Positions 51,379-61,243 of a stretch of 64,000 bases of DNA are shown here, piece after piece. This DNA comes from Sphingobacteriaceae bacterium GW460-11-11-14-LB5. GTDB taxonomy: Bacteria > Bacteroidota > Bacteroidia > Sphingobacteriales > Sphingobacteriaceae. The DNA is taken from contig CP021237.1 in assembly GCA_002151545.1 (NCBI GenBank), positions 4,216,001-4,280,000 on the forward strand, given 5' to 3'. The notes beneath the pieces are model-generated. The model worked only from the letters and a program-made list of their open reading frames with translations, was not told where the DNA came from and did no database searches. The translations under genes and the position numbers were made by a program. Positions within the stretch are counted from its first letter, which is position 1. Each line of letters begins with the position of its first letter.

Positions 51379-52917
51379 ATGGTAATTCTTTCAGGTAACC
51401 CATCCGCAACAAAAACCAAAAACATCAACCAGCTTGAGTTTTGGATCTCCACAACGCTATATATCCTGGCATTGATCAGTATTTGTTCCTCTACCGTTTA
51501 CAGCAGGGGTAATTCTTATCGTTTTGAAGAAAGCCAAATTGTTTATAGTGTAATATCAAATTTCTTTGTACCCGAAGTATTTAAGATCAGCATATTATAT
51601 GTCAGCTTTTTATTGTTCAATTTTTGCTTCATGCCTCAGCTGGCAAACAGAAAAAATATCGCACTCAATCTTATTCTTACCATTTTAGTTACATCGTTTT
51701 CTGTTGTAGCATGGATGGTTTTTAATACTTATTCTCAAGCTTACCGATTGTTAGAATATGATAACATGGATAACGCTTATGGTATCTTTTTTGGAGAGGC
51801 CTTTACCTATATCTTTTTTCTCTATCTGCTTTTTAATGCCTACGCATATTTTAATGAGCGGGGTTTAGAATTACTCAAAAGAATTCCCTTTTTAAAGCAT
51901 TATAATAACAACATCATTCCAGAAATTTTTATTTCAACTAGAGTCTGGTTGATTTCGCTCATGGTATTTGCCGCAATACTTTCATTAAAGATCGATCACG
52001 AAATATTAATTATCTGGCTCATTGTACCACCCGTAAATATTTTCTTTGCCTTTTGTGCTATTTATTACATCATTCCAAATCTCAGAAAGAATTTTAAAGG
52101 TTTTGGCCGGTATTTTTGGGGAAATGTAGGTTTAACCATTATCATTTCACTGCTGCTGATGATGATACTCATTCCTTTTATGCGCAACGGCGAAGCTGTA
52201 CCCATTGCCTTAATTTTAAATGCCATATGTTTAATGTGCATTACCACGCCGTCTGCCTGGTACATTTACAAGCATAAATTTGAAAAACTCAGCGAAATCC
52301 AGATGCTTAAAACGGAGTTGGGTAAATCGGATGCGAACCTCAATTTCTTAAAATCGCAAATCAACCCGCACTTCCTGTTCAATGCTTTAAATACATTATT
52401 TGGAACAGCTTTGCAGGAAAATGCAGAAAGAACAGGCGAAGGCATCCAAAAACTGGGCGATATGATGCGTTTTATGCTCCACGAAAATACACAGGACAAA
52501 ATTTCGTTAACCCGCGAGGTAGAATACCTGAATAATTATATCGATTTACAAAAGCTCCGCACCTCCCGCTCTGCAGAAATCAGGATTGATACCCATATCG
52601 AAGAACAGCTAAATAACCTGCAGATTACGCCGATGTTGCTGATTCCATTTATCGAAAATGCATTTAAACACGGTATCAGCTTGCAACAACCTTCGTACAT
52701 CAAGATTACCTTGCAAACCAAAGAAAAAACCTTATATTTTGATGTAAGCAATAGCATTTACATTAAGGCAGATAACGACCCTGAGAAATTAAAAAGTGGT
52801 ATCGGACTTGAAAATGTTAAACAACGCTTATCATTGCTGTATTACGGAAAACACGAATTAATTATCCGCGAAAGTGCTAACGAGTTTTTTGTTCATTTAA
52901 CTTTGCAGTTGGATTAA
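51379..52917 (+). CDS. LytS-type membrane sensor histidine kinase
   Basis: The product has 512 residues. The N-terminal half has several membrane segments (FWISTTLYILALISI, ISILYVSFLLFNFCF, LILTILVTSFSVVAWM and others). The cytosolic His_kinase domain has SQINPHFLFNALNTLFGTAL with the phospho-accepting His in NPHFLFN, and MLLIPFIENAFKHGISLQQP as the ATP-binding N-box. It signals to the LytTR regulator encoded next. The start at 51358 is TTG; the ATG at 51379 is preferred. Confidence 0.9.
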   Translation: MVILSGNPSATKTKNINQLEFWISTTLYILALISICSSTVYSRGNSYRFEESQIVYSVISNFFVPEVFKISILYVSFLLFNFCFMPQLANRKNIALNLILTILVTSFSVVAWMVFNTYSQAYRLLEYDNMDNAYGIFFGEAFTYIFFLYLLFNAYAYFNERGLELLKRIPFLKHYNNNIIPEIFISTRVWLISLMVFAAILSLKIDHEILIIWLIVPPVNIFFAFCAIYYIIPNLRKNFKGFGRYFWGNVGLTIIISLLLMMILIPFMRNGEAVPIALILNAICLMCITTPSAWYIYKHKFEKLSEIQMLKTELGKSDANLNFLKSQINPHFLFNALNTLFGTALQENAERTGEGIQKLGDMMRFMLHENTQDKISLTREVEYLNNYIDLQKLRTSRSAEIRIDTHIEEQLNNLQITPMLLIPFIENAFKHGISLQQPSYIKITLQTKEKTLYFDVSNSIYIKADNDPEKLKSGIGLENVKQRLSLLYYGKHELIIRESANEFFVHLTLQLD

Positions 52918-53005
52918 GGCGATAAGTTCCCCAAGAGAACAATTGATAAACGAATATTGGCCTAACCAGAAATTTGTTTGTAAAAATCCCTATTATTGAT
53001 CTTGA

Positions 53006-53094
53006 GATGTCGTCATTCGAGCGCAGTGCAACGAAGCGGAGAAATCTATATTAGCAGATCTCTCCATTTCATTTCACTTCAGTCGAGATGACGA
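53006..53094. repeat. hairpin repeat, intact version of the halves at 16962 and 18474
   Basis: The two halves (GTCATTCGAGCGCAG... and ...CACTTCAGTCGAGATGAC) lie next to each other with GGAGAAATCT/AGATCTCTCC near the centre. The same halves lie ~1.5 kb apart around the tandem array. It is between the kinase and regulator genes. Confidence 0.65.
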
Positions 53095-53171
53095 TTGCAT
53101 GTTACTTTGGAAATGCTTCCTTTGTTAGCATCACAAAAAGAAAAAAACGTAAAGAAAAGAACAAACTCAAA

Positions 53172-53846
53172 ATGATTGCCATTGCTATAGATGATGAACC
53201 GATTGCATTAGAGATTATAAAGTCGCATGCCTCAAAAGTTCCATTTGTAACCTTACAGCAAACTTTTACGGATGCTTTTGCGGCCATCAGTTACCTCCAG
53301 CATAACAAGGTTGACCTCATTTTTCTGGATATCAAAATGCCAGATATCAGCGGTATCGATTTTTTAAAAAGTTTGAGCAAACCGCCCATGGTTATTTTTA
53401 CCACTGCTTATACGGAACATGCAGTACAAAGTTTTGAACTCGATGCTGTCGACTACCTGTTAAAACCCTTTTCTCTTTCGCGTTTCTTAAAAGCCTGCAA
53501 TAAAGCACAAGAGTTGTTTAACCTGCGCAACCAGAAGCAGGAAACAAAAACGGAATACATTTTTATAAAAGATGGCTACGAACAAATTAAGGTGGAGTTA
53601 GGTGAAATTCTTTACGTGGAGGCCTCTGGCAACTATACCCAGATACAACTCAAAGACAAACTTTTAAGCTCGAGGATTACCATTAACGATTTGGCTGAAC
53701 TGTTGCCAAAAGCAGATTTCATCCGCTGTCACCGGGCATTTATTGTCGCTAAAAATAAAATATCCAAATTCGACCGCAGCCAAATTTGGATCGGAGAAAA
53801 AATTATTCCTATTGGTGCAACGTATATCAATATTAAACTTACTTAA
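53172..53846 (+). CDS. LytTR-family response regulator
   Basis: The product has 224 residues starting MIAIAIDDEPIALEIIKSHA. The receiver domain has the DD acidic pair, the phospho-acceptor Asp in VDLIFLDIKMPDISGIDFLK, Thr/Ala in FTTAYTEHAV, and Lys in DYLLKPFSLS. The C-terminal LytTR DNA-binding domain runs from IFIKDGYEQIKVELGEILYV to the end. In-frame sequence before 53172 belongs to a repeat (start at 53088) and is not used. Partner of the preceding kinase. Confidence 0.92.
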   Translation: MIAIAIDDEPIALEIIKSHASKVPFVTLQQTFTDAFAAISYLQHNKVDLIFLDIKMPDISGIDFLKSLSKPPMVIFTTAYTEHAVQSFELDAVDYLLKPFSLSRFLKACNKAQELFNLRNQKQETKTEYIFIKDGYEQIKVELGEILYVEASGNYTQIQLKDKLLSSRITINDLAELLPKADFIRCHRAFIVAKNKISKFDRSQIWIGEKIIPIGATYINIKLT

Positions 53847-53867
53847 TTCGATTTAAAAAGTTACATC

Positions 53868-53980
53868 ATAAAGGCGATTCAGCTCAGATGATGTCATGAT
53901 GAGCCTGCCGAAACACCTTAAAGATTTGGGCAGGTTCTTCGACAAGCTCAGGGTGACAAATCTATTTTATGATATAACCA
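53868..53980 (+). repeat. dispersed ~120-bp hairpin repeat, copy 2
   Basis: It has AAGGCGATTC, GAGCCTGCCGAAACACCTTA and GTGACAAATCTATTTTATGA, as at 51044-51165. GTCATGATGAGCCTG pairs with CAAGCTCAGGGTGAC. It lies between convergent genes. Confidence 0.7.
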
Positions 53981-54004
53981 CTTGCACTTTGTTCATTTAG
54001 ACCC

Positions 54005-54087
54005 TGAAATAAATTACCTTCGGTGAGCTCGCTTAAAGCTCGGGCCACTGCGTAGCTTTCCACTGCGCTACAGGTCAGGGTGATGGC
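54005..54087 (-). repeat. dispersed extragenic repeat, copy 2
   Basis: Inverted relative to 49586-49672, it includes CCTTCGGTGAGCTCGCTTAA and GTAGCTTTCCACTGCGCTAC. It sits directly before the stop of the macroglobulin-like gene (54094). Confidence 0.65.
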
Positions 54088-54093
54088 AATATA

Positions 54094-57000
54094 CTAGGGT
54101 TTTACATTTACCCTTATTCCTGCGGAGTGGGTGGTAAACTCTGGCGCATACATACTTTGCAAGCTGGTAATTCCATTCGAAAAATTCCCGGCATGTGTAA
54201 CCCGCAACGGATACTCGAATACATAGGTTCCTTTTGGCATATAACTGATGAAGAAATTAGTGGAAGCATCTTTTGTACTTTCATAATAACCCAATCCATC
54301 CTGATATTTGTAGCGTGAGATGACATTTACAGGTTCAAAACCCGATGACCGCATATCTTTCAAATGAAGATATTCCATATTTCGATCACAATAAATCTCT
54401 ATGCGCACCTTTAATAAATCGCCCGGCGCTAAAATATTTGTTGCTGTTAATGGCGTTAAAACATCTCCTTTAGTGCTGGTTTTTTGAATAAACAACTGCT
54501 TTTTGATCTTAATACCAGTACTGGCCGTGGTTATTTTATCCAATTGCTCAAAATACTGCCAGTAAAGTGCTCCCCAGGCAATTGTTTGGTTGTTATTTTT
54601 AACCTGTACTTTACCCATCTCTGGTTTTACGTCAGTACCTGCAATGCTTACCTTTTGATAACCTGTTCCGGCTTCTTTTGTGGCGTTTGGCTCCTGTAAA
54701 TCGGCTAGTTTTTGATTTCCGATCATAATTTCAGGCGCATTACTTTCACTTAACAGATCGGTACCTTTCATTAACAATGCATAACAGGCGGCGGCAGTAG
54801 CTTTGGTTGTTTGCCAATCATTGGTTTGTTTGTTTTTCAGCAGCCAGATTTTCATTTCTTCTACCGCTTTGGTATCATTAGCCACTTCGTCAAATGCCTC
54901 AATCAATAAGGCTTGTGTTTCAACCGGACTTTGGTACCACCACCAGCCGGCTCTATTCGTAGCCCAGTACATACCCATTTCATCATTCTGCTGGGCAGTT
55001 TGATTTAACAATGTAATGATCTTCTTTGCTTCCCCATGATTACCATTTCTATTTAAAACCAGGGCAGCCTGAGCCAACTGATAGGTATCAAGGGTTTTCC
55101 AGGTGGCAGCTAATTTTTTAAGGTAAAAATCTTTGGCTTTGGTAAAATCGGCAGTTGTATTCTTTTGATTGGTATAACTTCTGGCAAAAAGGTAGTGGAG
55201 CGGCAAGTATCCAAAACGTTTGCCTTCAACTTCATCCTTATAGTCTTTTACCAATCGCCCGTCAGAATAAATAATGGCTTTATTTAACATGGCATTAAAA
55301 TTTGGATAAGCTTTTTCGTCGATCAGTTTTAGTTTTTTTAGCTGCCCCATCCCCAAAACGATGTGTTGGGTAATGTATCGATCTTCCTGCATACCATTAA
55401 ACCATGGAAAAGCCCCGTTATTAAATTGCATTTTCTCCAGCTTTTCGAAATTGTCCTTCAATTCGTAAGTCATTCTGTTTAAATCGAAAAGCACAGCCAA
55501 ACGTTTTTTACGTTCGTTTTCGTTATCCGCTTGGCGTACCCATGGTGTTTCTTCTAACAAAATTGATTTAAACGCTTGATTTTTTTCCAGGTTAGATAAA
55601 AGTGCCTCGCCGTTATTGGTATTTTGCCATTGCTCAAAAACAGTTTTAATTTTTGGTGATGAATTAATGATACCCGTTGCAAAACTATTGGCGTAAAACC
55701 GGCTAAACGTTTGTTCAGCACACTCATAAGGGTATTCCATTAAATAGGGTAAGGCCTGTACGGCATACCAAATTGGATTTGAAGTAAACTCGAAAGTTAA
55801 ACTTTGGTTCCGTAAGGTTTTTGATGCTCCTGATTTCTCCAGTTTCTCAAAATCGAAAGTTTTACTCGTGTTACCACGCACATTTATAGGCATACTTTCT
55901 GTAACCAGCATGGCATTTGCCAAAACCGGAATGGTATTTTCCTCCCCATCGCTAAATTTGCCGCTTTGGGCTAAAACTTTATAAGTAATGGCACTAAGGC
56001 CTGATGGGATAATTAATGTCCATTTTAAAACGGTATTGCCTGCATCATCAACTTCGAAAGTTTTTTCTGTTTTTTCGTTTGCTCCAAAAATCCGGATGGG
56101 TTTTGCCGTTAAGGCATCAGTAAGTTCTAAACTGGCATTGCCAATGAGTTTTTTGCCTGCCAGATTATTCAGTTTGGCACTTAATAGAATAGTATCTCCT
56201 TCCCTAAAAAAACGTGGGGCATTGATGGCAATGGCTAACTGTTTTTGCGTAACCAATTCATTGGTGATGTAGGCGGTTTTTAAATCTTTGGTGTGTGCAA
56301 AGCCCATCATCTTATATCGGGTTAAACTTTGCGGTATGGTAAATTCAATTTTAATTTCGCCTTTGGCATTGGTTAACAATTGTGGATAGAAAAACGCCAG
56401 TTCATTAAAATTGGTACGGGCTGTGATGTTACTGGTTTTTATTTTTCCGCCAACCAACACTTCGCTTAAATTATTACCCTGGTTAGTCGTTCCTGAAACA
56501 TTAATGTTGCTTATTCCTCTAATCATGACACTACCTCTTGCACCTGGTACACCAGTATTGTTTTGGATATTTAAACCTGCTACTTTACCCTCTAAAGGCG
56601 CACTAGCAAGTTGAGTAACAGATCCCGCCAACATTTTCTTTTGCTGTACGGCAGAACCTACAACAACCACTTCATTCAAAGCATTTCCATCTTCTTTCAG
56701 GGTTACATCAATCCGCTTTTTATCGCCTATTTTTATAGAATGGCCCTTAAAACCTAAATAAGCAAAACTCAATGTCTCTCCTGCTTTAGCATCAATAGTA
56801 TAAATCCCCAAAACATTGGTAGTGCTTACCTTTTTGCCAGATTTTACCTGTACACCCGGCAATATTTCACCATAACTGTCGAATACCACACCATAGGTTA
56901 ATTTGCCATTGGCCAACTCCGCTAATTTCTCAACAGCCTCAGGAGACAGACCTCTTTTTTTGGGTCTTTTCAAATTGTTTATGTAATTGTGGTAACTATA

Positions 57001-60000
57001 GTTGTAGCCGCCATAATAATTGTAACCGAATAAATTAAGGTTCTCATAAGCCCGTGTAACCACTGCATAATTCCGGTTAGGTCTTAAAAACCATAAATAA
57101 CTTTGATTTGTGATATCGTTGGCATTATAATTCCAGTTGTAATAATAGTAGTTAAAACCTGTTTGTAAATGCGTATTCCAATCCATTCTTTTCAGATCAT
57201 CTAAACTTGCATCGTAAAGCGTAGCCACCATTTCGGCCATCTGCTTTTCACCATTTTTATTACTGATCTGCAGTTTCCAGCTTTCTTTTTCGCCAGGTTG
57301 CAGTTTATCTCTAAAAGTTAAAAACTTAATATTCAATTCTTTTTCAGGGTCAATAATTTTAACCTGCTGCATCGAATTGTAAACCATACCCTGATGTATC
57401 ATGGTAAACTGTACCGCGAAACCATCTTCGTAATTTGTCTTTGGCTTAATTTTAACGATGTTTTGTTTAGGAGATAAATCGACCCACACCTTTTCGGCAA
57501 TGCTGTCCCGGTAATAAACTTCATAATAAGCTTTACTGTTATTGGCCAAACCAGCCAGGCGAAAAACAGCACTTTCAGTTGGTTTAATTACATTTAATTC
57601 AGGCGAAATCCATTCGACATTCGATTGTATTACAGCAGGCTGGTCGTTATAAACCACTAAATACTTGTCGACTTTAATGGTATCCTTCTGCTCATTTACA
57701 GCCAGCAGGCTTATTTTATAGTAACCTGGTTTTAGGTTCTTTTGACTAAAGGTTAAGTTCCCACGACCATCAATAATCGATAGGTTTTGTTTCAGTTCTA
57801 CCGATTTTACCGGCCACTTAGCCACTTCGAGTTCGTTGTTATAATCTTCATCAGGAAAATTTTTGATAAACTCATCTTTATTCATGGTATAACCCTCCGC
57901 ATAAAAAGGGCTTTTATTCATCAACCTGGATGGCGACTGCAATAAACTCCATTTTGCCTGGATGTTGGCTTTTATAGGTTCGTTATTTAAATTGCTTACC
58001 CAAAACGCGATGCTATCTGTTTTATTGCTGGTATAAATAACCTGTTCGGTACTGATATTAAGGTTAATATCTTTTTGTCCGACATTAATGCTGGTACTTT
58101 TTGTTCGGGTTTCGCCGTTCAAATCCGTTACCTCAATTTCAATATCGTAGCTATAATTTTGTTTGGTATCAGTCGCTTTTGCAAAAAAGGTGATATCAAA
58201 CTTACCACCTGCTTTGGTACTTGTTTTACCAATGGCAATTTGCTTCCTATCGAAACTACCTGAACCATAAACAGCAATACGCTGTGCATAGTTTAACCGA
58301 TAATCGTAGATTGCCTTGCGGAAAACCTTATAATTTATTTTCGCATTGTTTATTGAATATCCCGAAAAAGCACTGGCCCTACCTTCTACTTTAATACTAT
58401 CGTTTAACTTGTATTTTTGAATAGGTTTATCAAAAACAACCTCAAAAGTCGGGCGTTTATATTCCTCAACCTGTACATAAATACTTCCATAATCAGTTTC
58501 GATCTGCATATTGCCGTTAAGCTTTCCCATTGGGATACTAAACGAGCCCTGGAAAGTCCCGTAATCGTTACTGGTAACCTTAGCTGTTGCTATTTCTTTT
58601 CCATTCGTATCATTTAAAATAACCTCCAGTTCCTTATTTACCTCAATTTTATTTTTGCCCTTTTCAAATTTCATATAGAGGCCTTTGTAATAAATGGTTT
58701 GGCCAGGGCGATATATCGGCCTGTCGGTAAAAAGAATCACGCGCTCTTTATCCTCATCATCCTGATAGCCATTGTAATTATTGATGTTGAGTTTCAATTC
58801 ATCTTTTCCGTGGGTAACCACTACGGAAGACACATTCCTGTCCGTTTCGTTTGTACTCGCATAACCTTTGTCGTTCGTCGTAATTAAATCACCCTCAATA
58901 AATTTCCGTGTATTGTAATCGTATCTCCGTTGTTGAATTTTAACATTTTTTAGAGGGGCTCCATCGCTAAGCTGATTCACAAAATATTCTTGTTTTTCAA
59001 TATTTCGCCTGTTAATCACCGCTATTCCCGTAACCTTAAAGTTAACGTTGCTATAAACGCTATCTTTTTGTTTCCGGTTAATGGTTTGGGCAATTAAGGT
59101 ATAAGCACCAAATGGCAAACCCTCTATTTTATCAATTAAAGTATGGCCTTGGTAGTCGCCTGTTTTTGGCGTAATTACAGTCCATTGTTTGATTATTTTA
59201 TTTTTATTGAAAAAAGTCAAAAAATCTGCCTTGTTTTTAAATTGCTCGTACTCAAATTGAGACTCAGGGGTTTTAAATAACCTAAACTGTATGGTATCTG
59301 CATTTTTATACGATAGGTGCAGCTGGATTGGTTTATCAGGCAAAACATATCCTTTGGTTTTAGTTGATAATTCACTGCTCTCTATTTGCTGTATTAAATT
59401 TCTGGCGTTTTGTGCACCGATACTTTTTGGGTAAGCCTTAACGGCTTTTTCAGCTAAGGCTATCGCTTTAATCAGGTGCTGTTTATTGGTATCAATTGGT
59501 AAACCTGCATTTTTCCGCATATTGGCCTGTTCATATAAAATGTCAGCATAAACTTCCGTTTGAATGCTTTGTTCTGCTAACGCGCTTAATGCATTGTAAT
59601 ACAATTCCTGGTTATCGCCTCCGAAATTTTGCTGTACAAACTTTAAACGTTTTAAATCAACATCGGCCAATGCCGATAAATTATTGTTGCCCTGATGAAA
59701 TGTGATCAGGTTTCTAAACAACAACAGATTCTGCAGTTTAAACGAAGTGCTGTCTGAGGGCAATTCAGCGGTAAGAAAATGCTGTCTATCGCCAAACCAA
59801 GTTATATTGTCCGCATCAAACAGTTCATCATCATGTTGAGTGATGTTAATTTGTGAGTTGCTAAAAACTTCGATGGCCCGGTGTGCCAATAGATCGTATA
59901 AGGTAGGCCTGAAAACCCGGTTGTTTTGATCACCTGCTAAAACAGCGTCCAAAACATCAACTTTAGTTTGTTGCAAAAGTTGAACTTCCTTTAACGATAA

Positions 60001-60474
60001 GAGATAGTATTTTACGGTTTCATCGCTCAGTTTTTTAATATTCCAGGTTTTAATATCATCACCAATATCGCCCTGCACCGATGTACGCTGGCTAATTTGC
60101 CACCTGTTTTGCTGCAAATAATTCCAATAGGTTTCGGCTAAAAGAGATTGTAAAATACTTTTTTCGGGCTGTTTGGCCGTGCTAATGTCTTCACGAAGAT
60201 TAATCAGGATTTTATCAAAGGCATTCTCTACCAAATAACCCTGAAACATCATCCTATAAATAACCGATTTAATCAGCAATGGGGTATTACGCTCCTGGCG
60301 TGCCTGTTGATTTATTTTTTCAATCAAAGCCAGCGCATCCTTGGGTTTGCCCTGGTTGGCGATAGAATCAATCCGATAAAAATCTGCCTGGGTATACTGG
60401 TGCTGTGCTGCCGCCTCGAATGAAAACCAAATGATAAAAAGCAATAAAGCGGAAAAGCGTAAAGATGGGTTCAT
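54094..60474 (-). CDS. alpha-2-macroglobulin-like protein with an inserted SusC-type domain
   Basis: The product has 2126 residues with signal peptide LLLFIIWFSFEAAAQ. Residues ~590-1150 are MG domains with an MG2 region (ILFTDRPIYRPGQTIYYKGL). At ~1190-1330 lies a CarboxypepD-regulatory-like segment (YGVVFDSYGEILPGVQVKSG) and a truncated SusC-like plug (LNEVVVVGSAVQQ at 1267, then TGVPGARGSVMIRGISNINV). A2M sequence resumes with IEFTIPQSLTRYKMMGFAHT. The thioester-type motif ECAEQTFSR (Cys1585) and alpha/alpha toroid-like repeats follow. It is expected to act in the periplasm or at the surface as a protease trap. A single uninterrupted ORF. Confidence 0.87.
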   Translation of the reverse strand: MNPSLRFSALLLFIIWFSFEAAAQHQYTQADFYRIDSIANQGKPKDALALIEKINQQARQERNTPLLIKSVIYRMMFQGYLVENAFDKILINLREDISTAKQPEKSILQSLLAETYWNYLQQNRWQISQRTSVQGDIGDDIKTWNIKKLSDETVKYYLLSLKEVQLLQQTKVDVLDAVLAGDQNNRVFRPTLYDLLAHRAIEVFSNSQINITQHDDELFDADNITWFGDRQHFLTAELPSDSTSFKLQNLLLFRNLITFHQGNNNLSALADVDLKRLKFVQQNFGGDNQELYYNALSALAEQSIQTEVYADILYEQANMRKNAGLPIDTNKQHLIKAIALAEKAVKAYPKSIGAQNARNLIQQIESSELSTKTKGYVLPDKPIQLHLSYKNADTIQFRLFKTPESQFEYEQFKNKADFLTFFNKNKIIKQWTVITPKTGDYQGHTLIDKIEGLPFGAYTLIAQTINRKQKDSVYSNVNFKVTGIAVINRRNIEKQEYFVNQLSDGAPLKNVKIQQRRYDYNTRKFIEGDLITTNDKGYASTNETDRNVSSVVVTHGKDELKLNINNYNGYQDDEDKERVILFTDRPIYRPGQTIYYKGLYMKFEKGKNKIEVNKELEVILNDTNGKEIATAKVTSNDYGTFQGSFSIPMGKLNGNMQIETDYGSIYVQVEEYKRPTFEVVFDKPIQKYKLNDSIKVEGRASAFSGYSINNAKINYKVFRKAIYDYRLNYAQRIAVYGSGSFDRKQIAIGKTSTKAGGKFDITFFAKATDTKQNYSYDIEIEVTDLNGETRTKSTSINVGQKDINLNISTEQVIYTSNKTDSIAFWVSNLNNEPIKANIQAKWSLLQSPSRLMNKSPFYAEGYTMNKDEFIKNFPDEDYNNELEVAKWPVKSVELKQNLSIIDGRGNLTFSQKNLKPGYYKISLLAVNEQKDTIKVDKYLVVYNDQPAVIQSNVEWISPELNVIKPTESAVFRLAGLANNSKAYYEVYYRDSIAEKVWVDLSPKQNIVKIKPKTNYEDGFAVQFTMIHQGMVYNSMQQVKIIDPEKELNIKFLTFRDKLQPGEKESWKLQISNKNGEKQMAEMVATLYDASLDDLKRMDWNTHLQTGFNYYYYNWNYNANDITNQSYLWFLRPNRNYAVVTRAYENLNLFGYNYYGGYNYSYHNYINNLKRPKKRGLSPEAVEKLAELANGKLTYGVVFDSYGEILPGVQVKSGKKVSTTNVLGIYTIDAKAGETLSFAYLGFKGHSIKIGDKKRIDVTLKEDGNALNEVVVVGSAVQQKKMLAGSVTQLASAPLEGKVAGLNIQNNTGVPGARGSVMIRGISNINVSGTTNQGNNLSEVLVGGKIKTSNITARTNFNELAFFYPQLLTNAKGEIKIEFTIPQSLTRYKMMGFAHTKDLKTAYITNELVTQKQLAIAINAPRFFREGDTILLSAKLNNLAGKKLIGNASLELTDALTAKPIRIFGANEKTEKTFEVDDAGNTVLKWTLIIPSGLSAITYKVLAQSGKFSDGEENTIPVLANAMLVTESMPINVRGNTSKTFDFEKLEKSGASKTLRNQSLTFEFTSNPIWYAVQALPYLMEYPYECAEQTFSRFYANSFATGIINSSPKIKTVFEQWQNTNNGEALLSNLEKNQAFKSILLEETPWVRQADNENERKKRLAVLFDLNRMTYELKDNFEKLEKMQFNNGAFPWFNGMQEDRYITQHIVLGMGQLKKLKLIDEKAYPNFNAMLNKAIIYSDGRLVKDYKDEVEGKRFGYLPLHYLFARSYTNQKNTTADFTKAKDFYLKKLAATWKTLDTYQLAQAALVLNRNGNHGEAKKIITLLNQTAQQNDEMGMYWATNRAGWWWYQSPVETQALLIEAFDEVANDTKAVEEMKIWLLKNKQTNDWQTTKATAAACYALLMKGTDLLSESNAPEIMIGNQKLADLQEPNATKEAGTGYQKVSIAGTDVKPEMGKVQVKNNNQTIAWGALYWQYFEQLDKITTASTGIKIKKQLFIQKTSTKGDVLTPLTATNILAPGDLLKVRIEIYCDRNMEYLHLKDMRSSGFEPVNVISRYKYQDGLGYYESTKDASTNFFISYMPKGTYVFEYPLRVTHAGNFSNGITSLQSMYAPEFTTHSAGIRVNVKP

Positions 60475-60625
60475 AAAATAACGTTGAGTTTTAATAGAGA
60501 TGGGGCAAATACTAAAATTCCATAAAAGATTAATATTTTAAGTGATTATTTACGAATCTAATTATTAATACATTAAATGTTACAAGCCGCAAACATTAAC
60601 GTTTTTAACATTCGCAGCATAACAT

Positions 60626-60633
60626 TATCTTTG
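60626..60633 (+). promoter_or_regulatory. -7 box directly before ribH
   Basis: TATCTTTG is an exact TAnnTTTG match ending 4 nt before the ribH ATG at 60638, so the transcript would begin at or within a few nt of the start codon. No strong TTTG is seen ~19 nt upstream. Confidence 0.5.
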
Positions 60634-60637
60634 CCCC

Positions 60638-61129
60638 ATGTCAACACAATTAAAAAATCTATCTGATTTCTCTCATACCACCGTTCCGAGTGGAGCAAAG
60701 TATAAATTCGGGATTATTGTAGCCGAGTGGAATGCCGAAATTACCGGCGCTTTATACAATGGTGCATTAAAAACGCTTTTAGCCAATGGGGTTAAGGAGG
60801 AAAATATAATTTCTTTACCCGTGCCAGGAAGTTTCGAATTAACAGGTGGTGCAGAAATTTTATTGAGCAAAAGAAATGATATCGATGCGGTAATCTGTTT
60901 AGGTTGCGTAATTCAGGGCGACACCAAACATTTCGATTTTATTTGCGATGCAGTAGCTCAAGGGGTAACCAATGTTGGCATTAAATACAGTAAACCGGTT
61001 ATTTTCGGGGTTTTAACCACCAATAACCTGGAGCAGGCGCAAGATCGTGCTGGCGGCAAACATGGCAACAAAGGCGATGAAGCAGCCATTACGGCCATTA
61101 AAATGGCTGATTTTTCAGCTCAAATTTAA
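60638..61129 (+). CDS. ribH: 6,7-dimethyl-8-ribityllumazine synthase
   Basis: The product has 163 residues with FGIIVAEWNAEITGALYNGA (pyrimidine-binding Trp), VPGSFELTGGAEILL, CLGCVIQGDTKHFDFICDAV with the catalytic His region, and VIFGVLTTNNLEQAQDRAGG. It joins 5-amino-6-ribitylaminouracil with dihydroxybutanone phosphate in riboflavin synthesis, usually as a large icosahedral or decameric shell. No other rib genes lie nearby. Confidence 0.95.
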   Translation: MSTQLKNLSDFSHTTVPSGAKYKFGIIVAEWNAEITGALYNGALKTLLANGVKEENIISLPVPGSFELTGGAEILLSKRNDIDAVICLGCVIQGDTKHFDFICDAVAQGVTNVGIKYSKPVIFGVLTTNNLEQAQDRAGGKHGNKGDEAAITAIKMADFSAQI

Positions 61130-61243
61130 ACTTGCGTTTTAATAATTATTTGTAACTTAGAAGTTTAAAAATTATCAGATCCGATGAAACCATCATGACT
61201 AACATGATCGCTTCATCACCATTGAAATAACAAATATATACGG

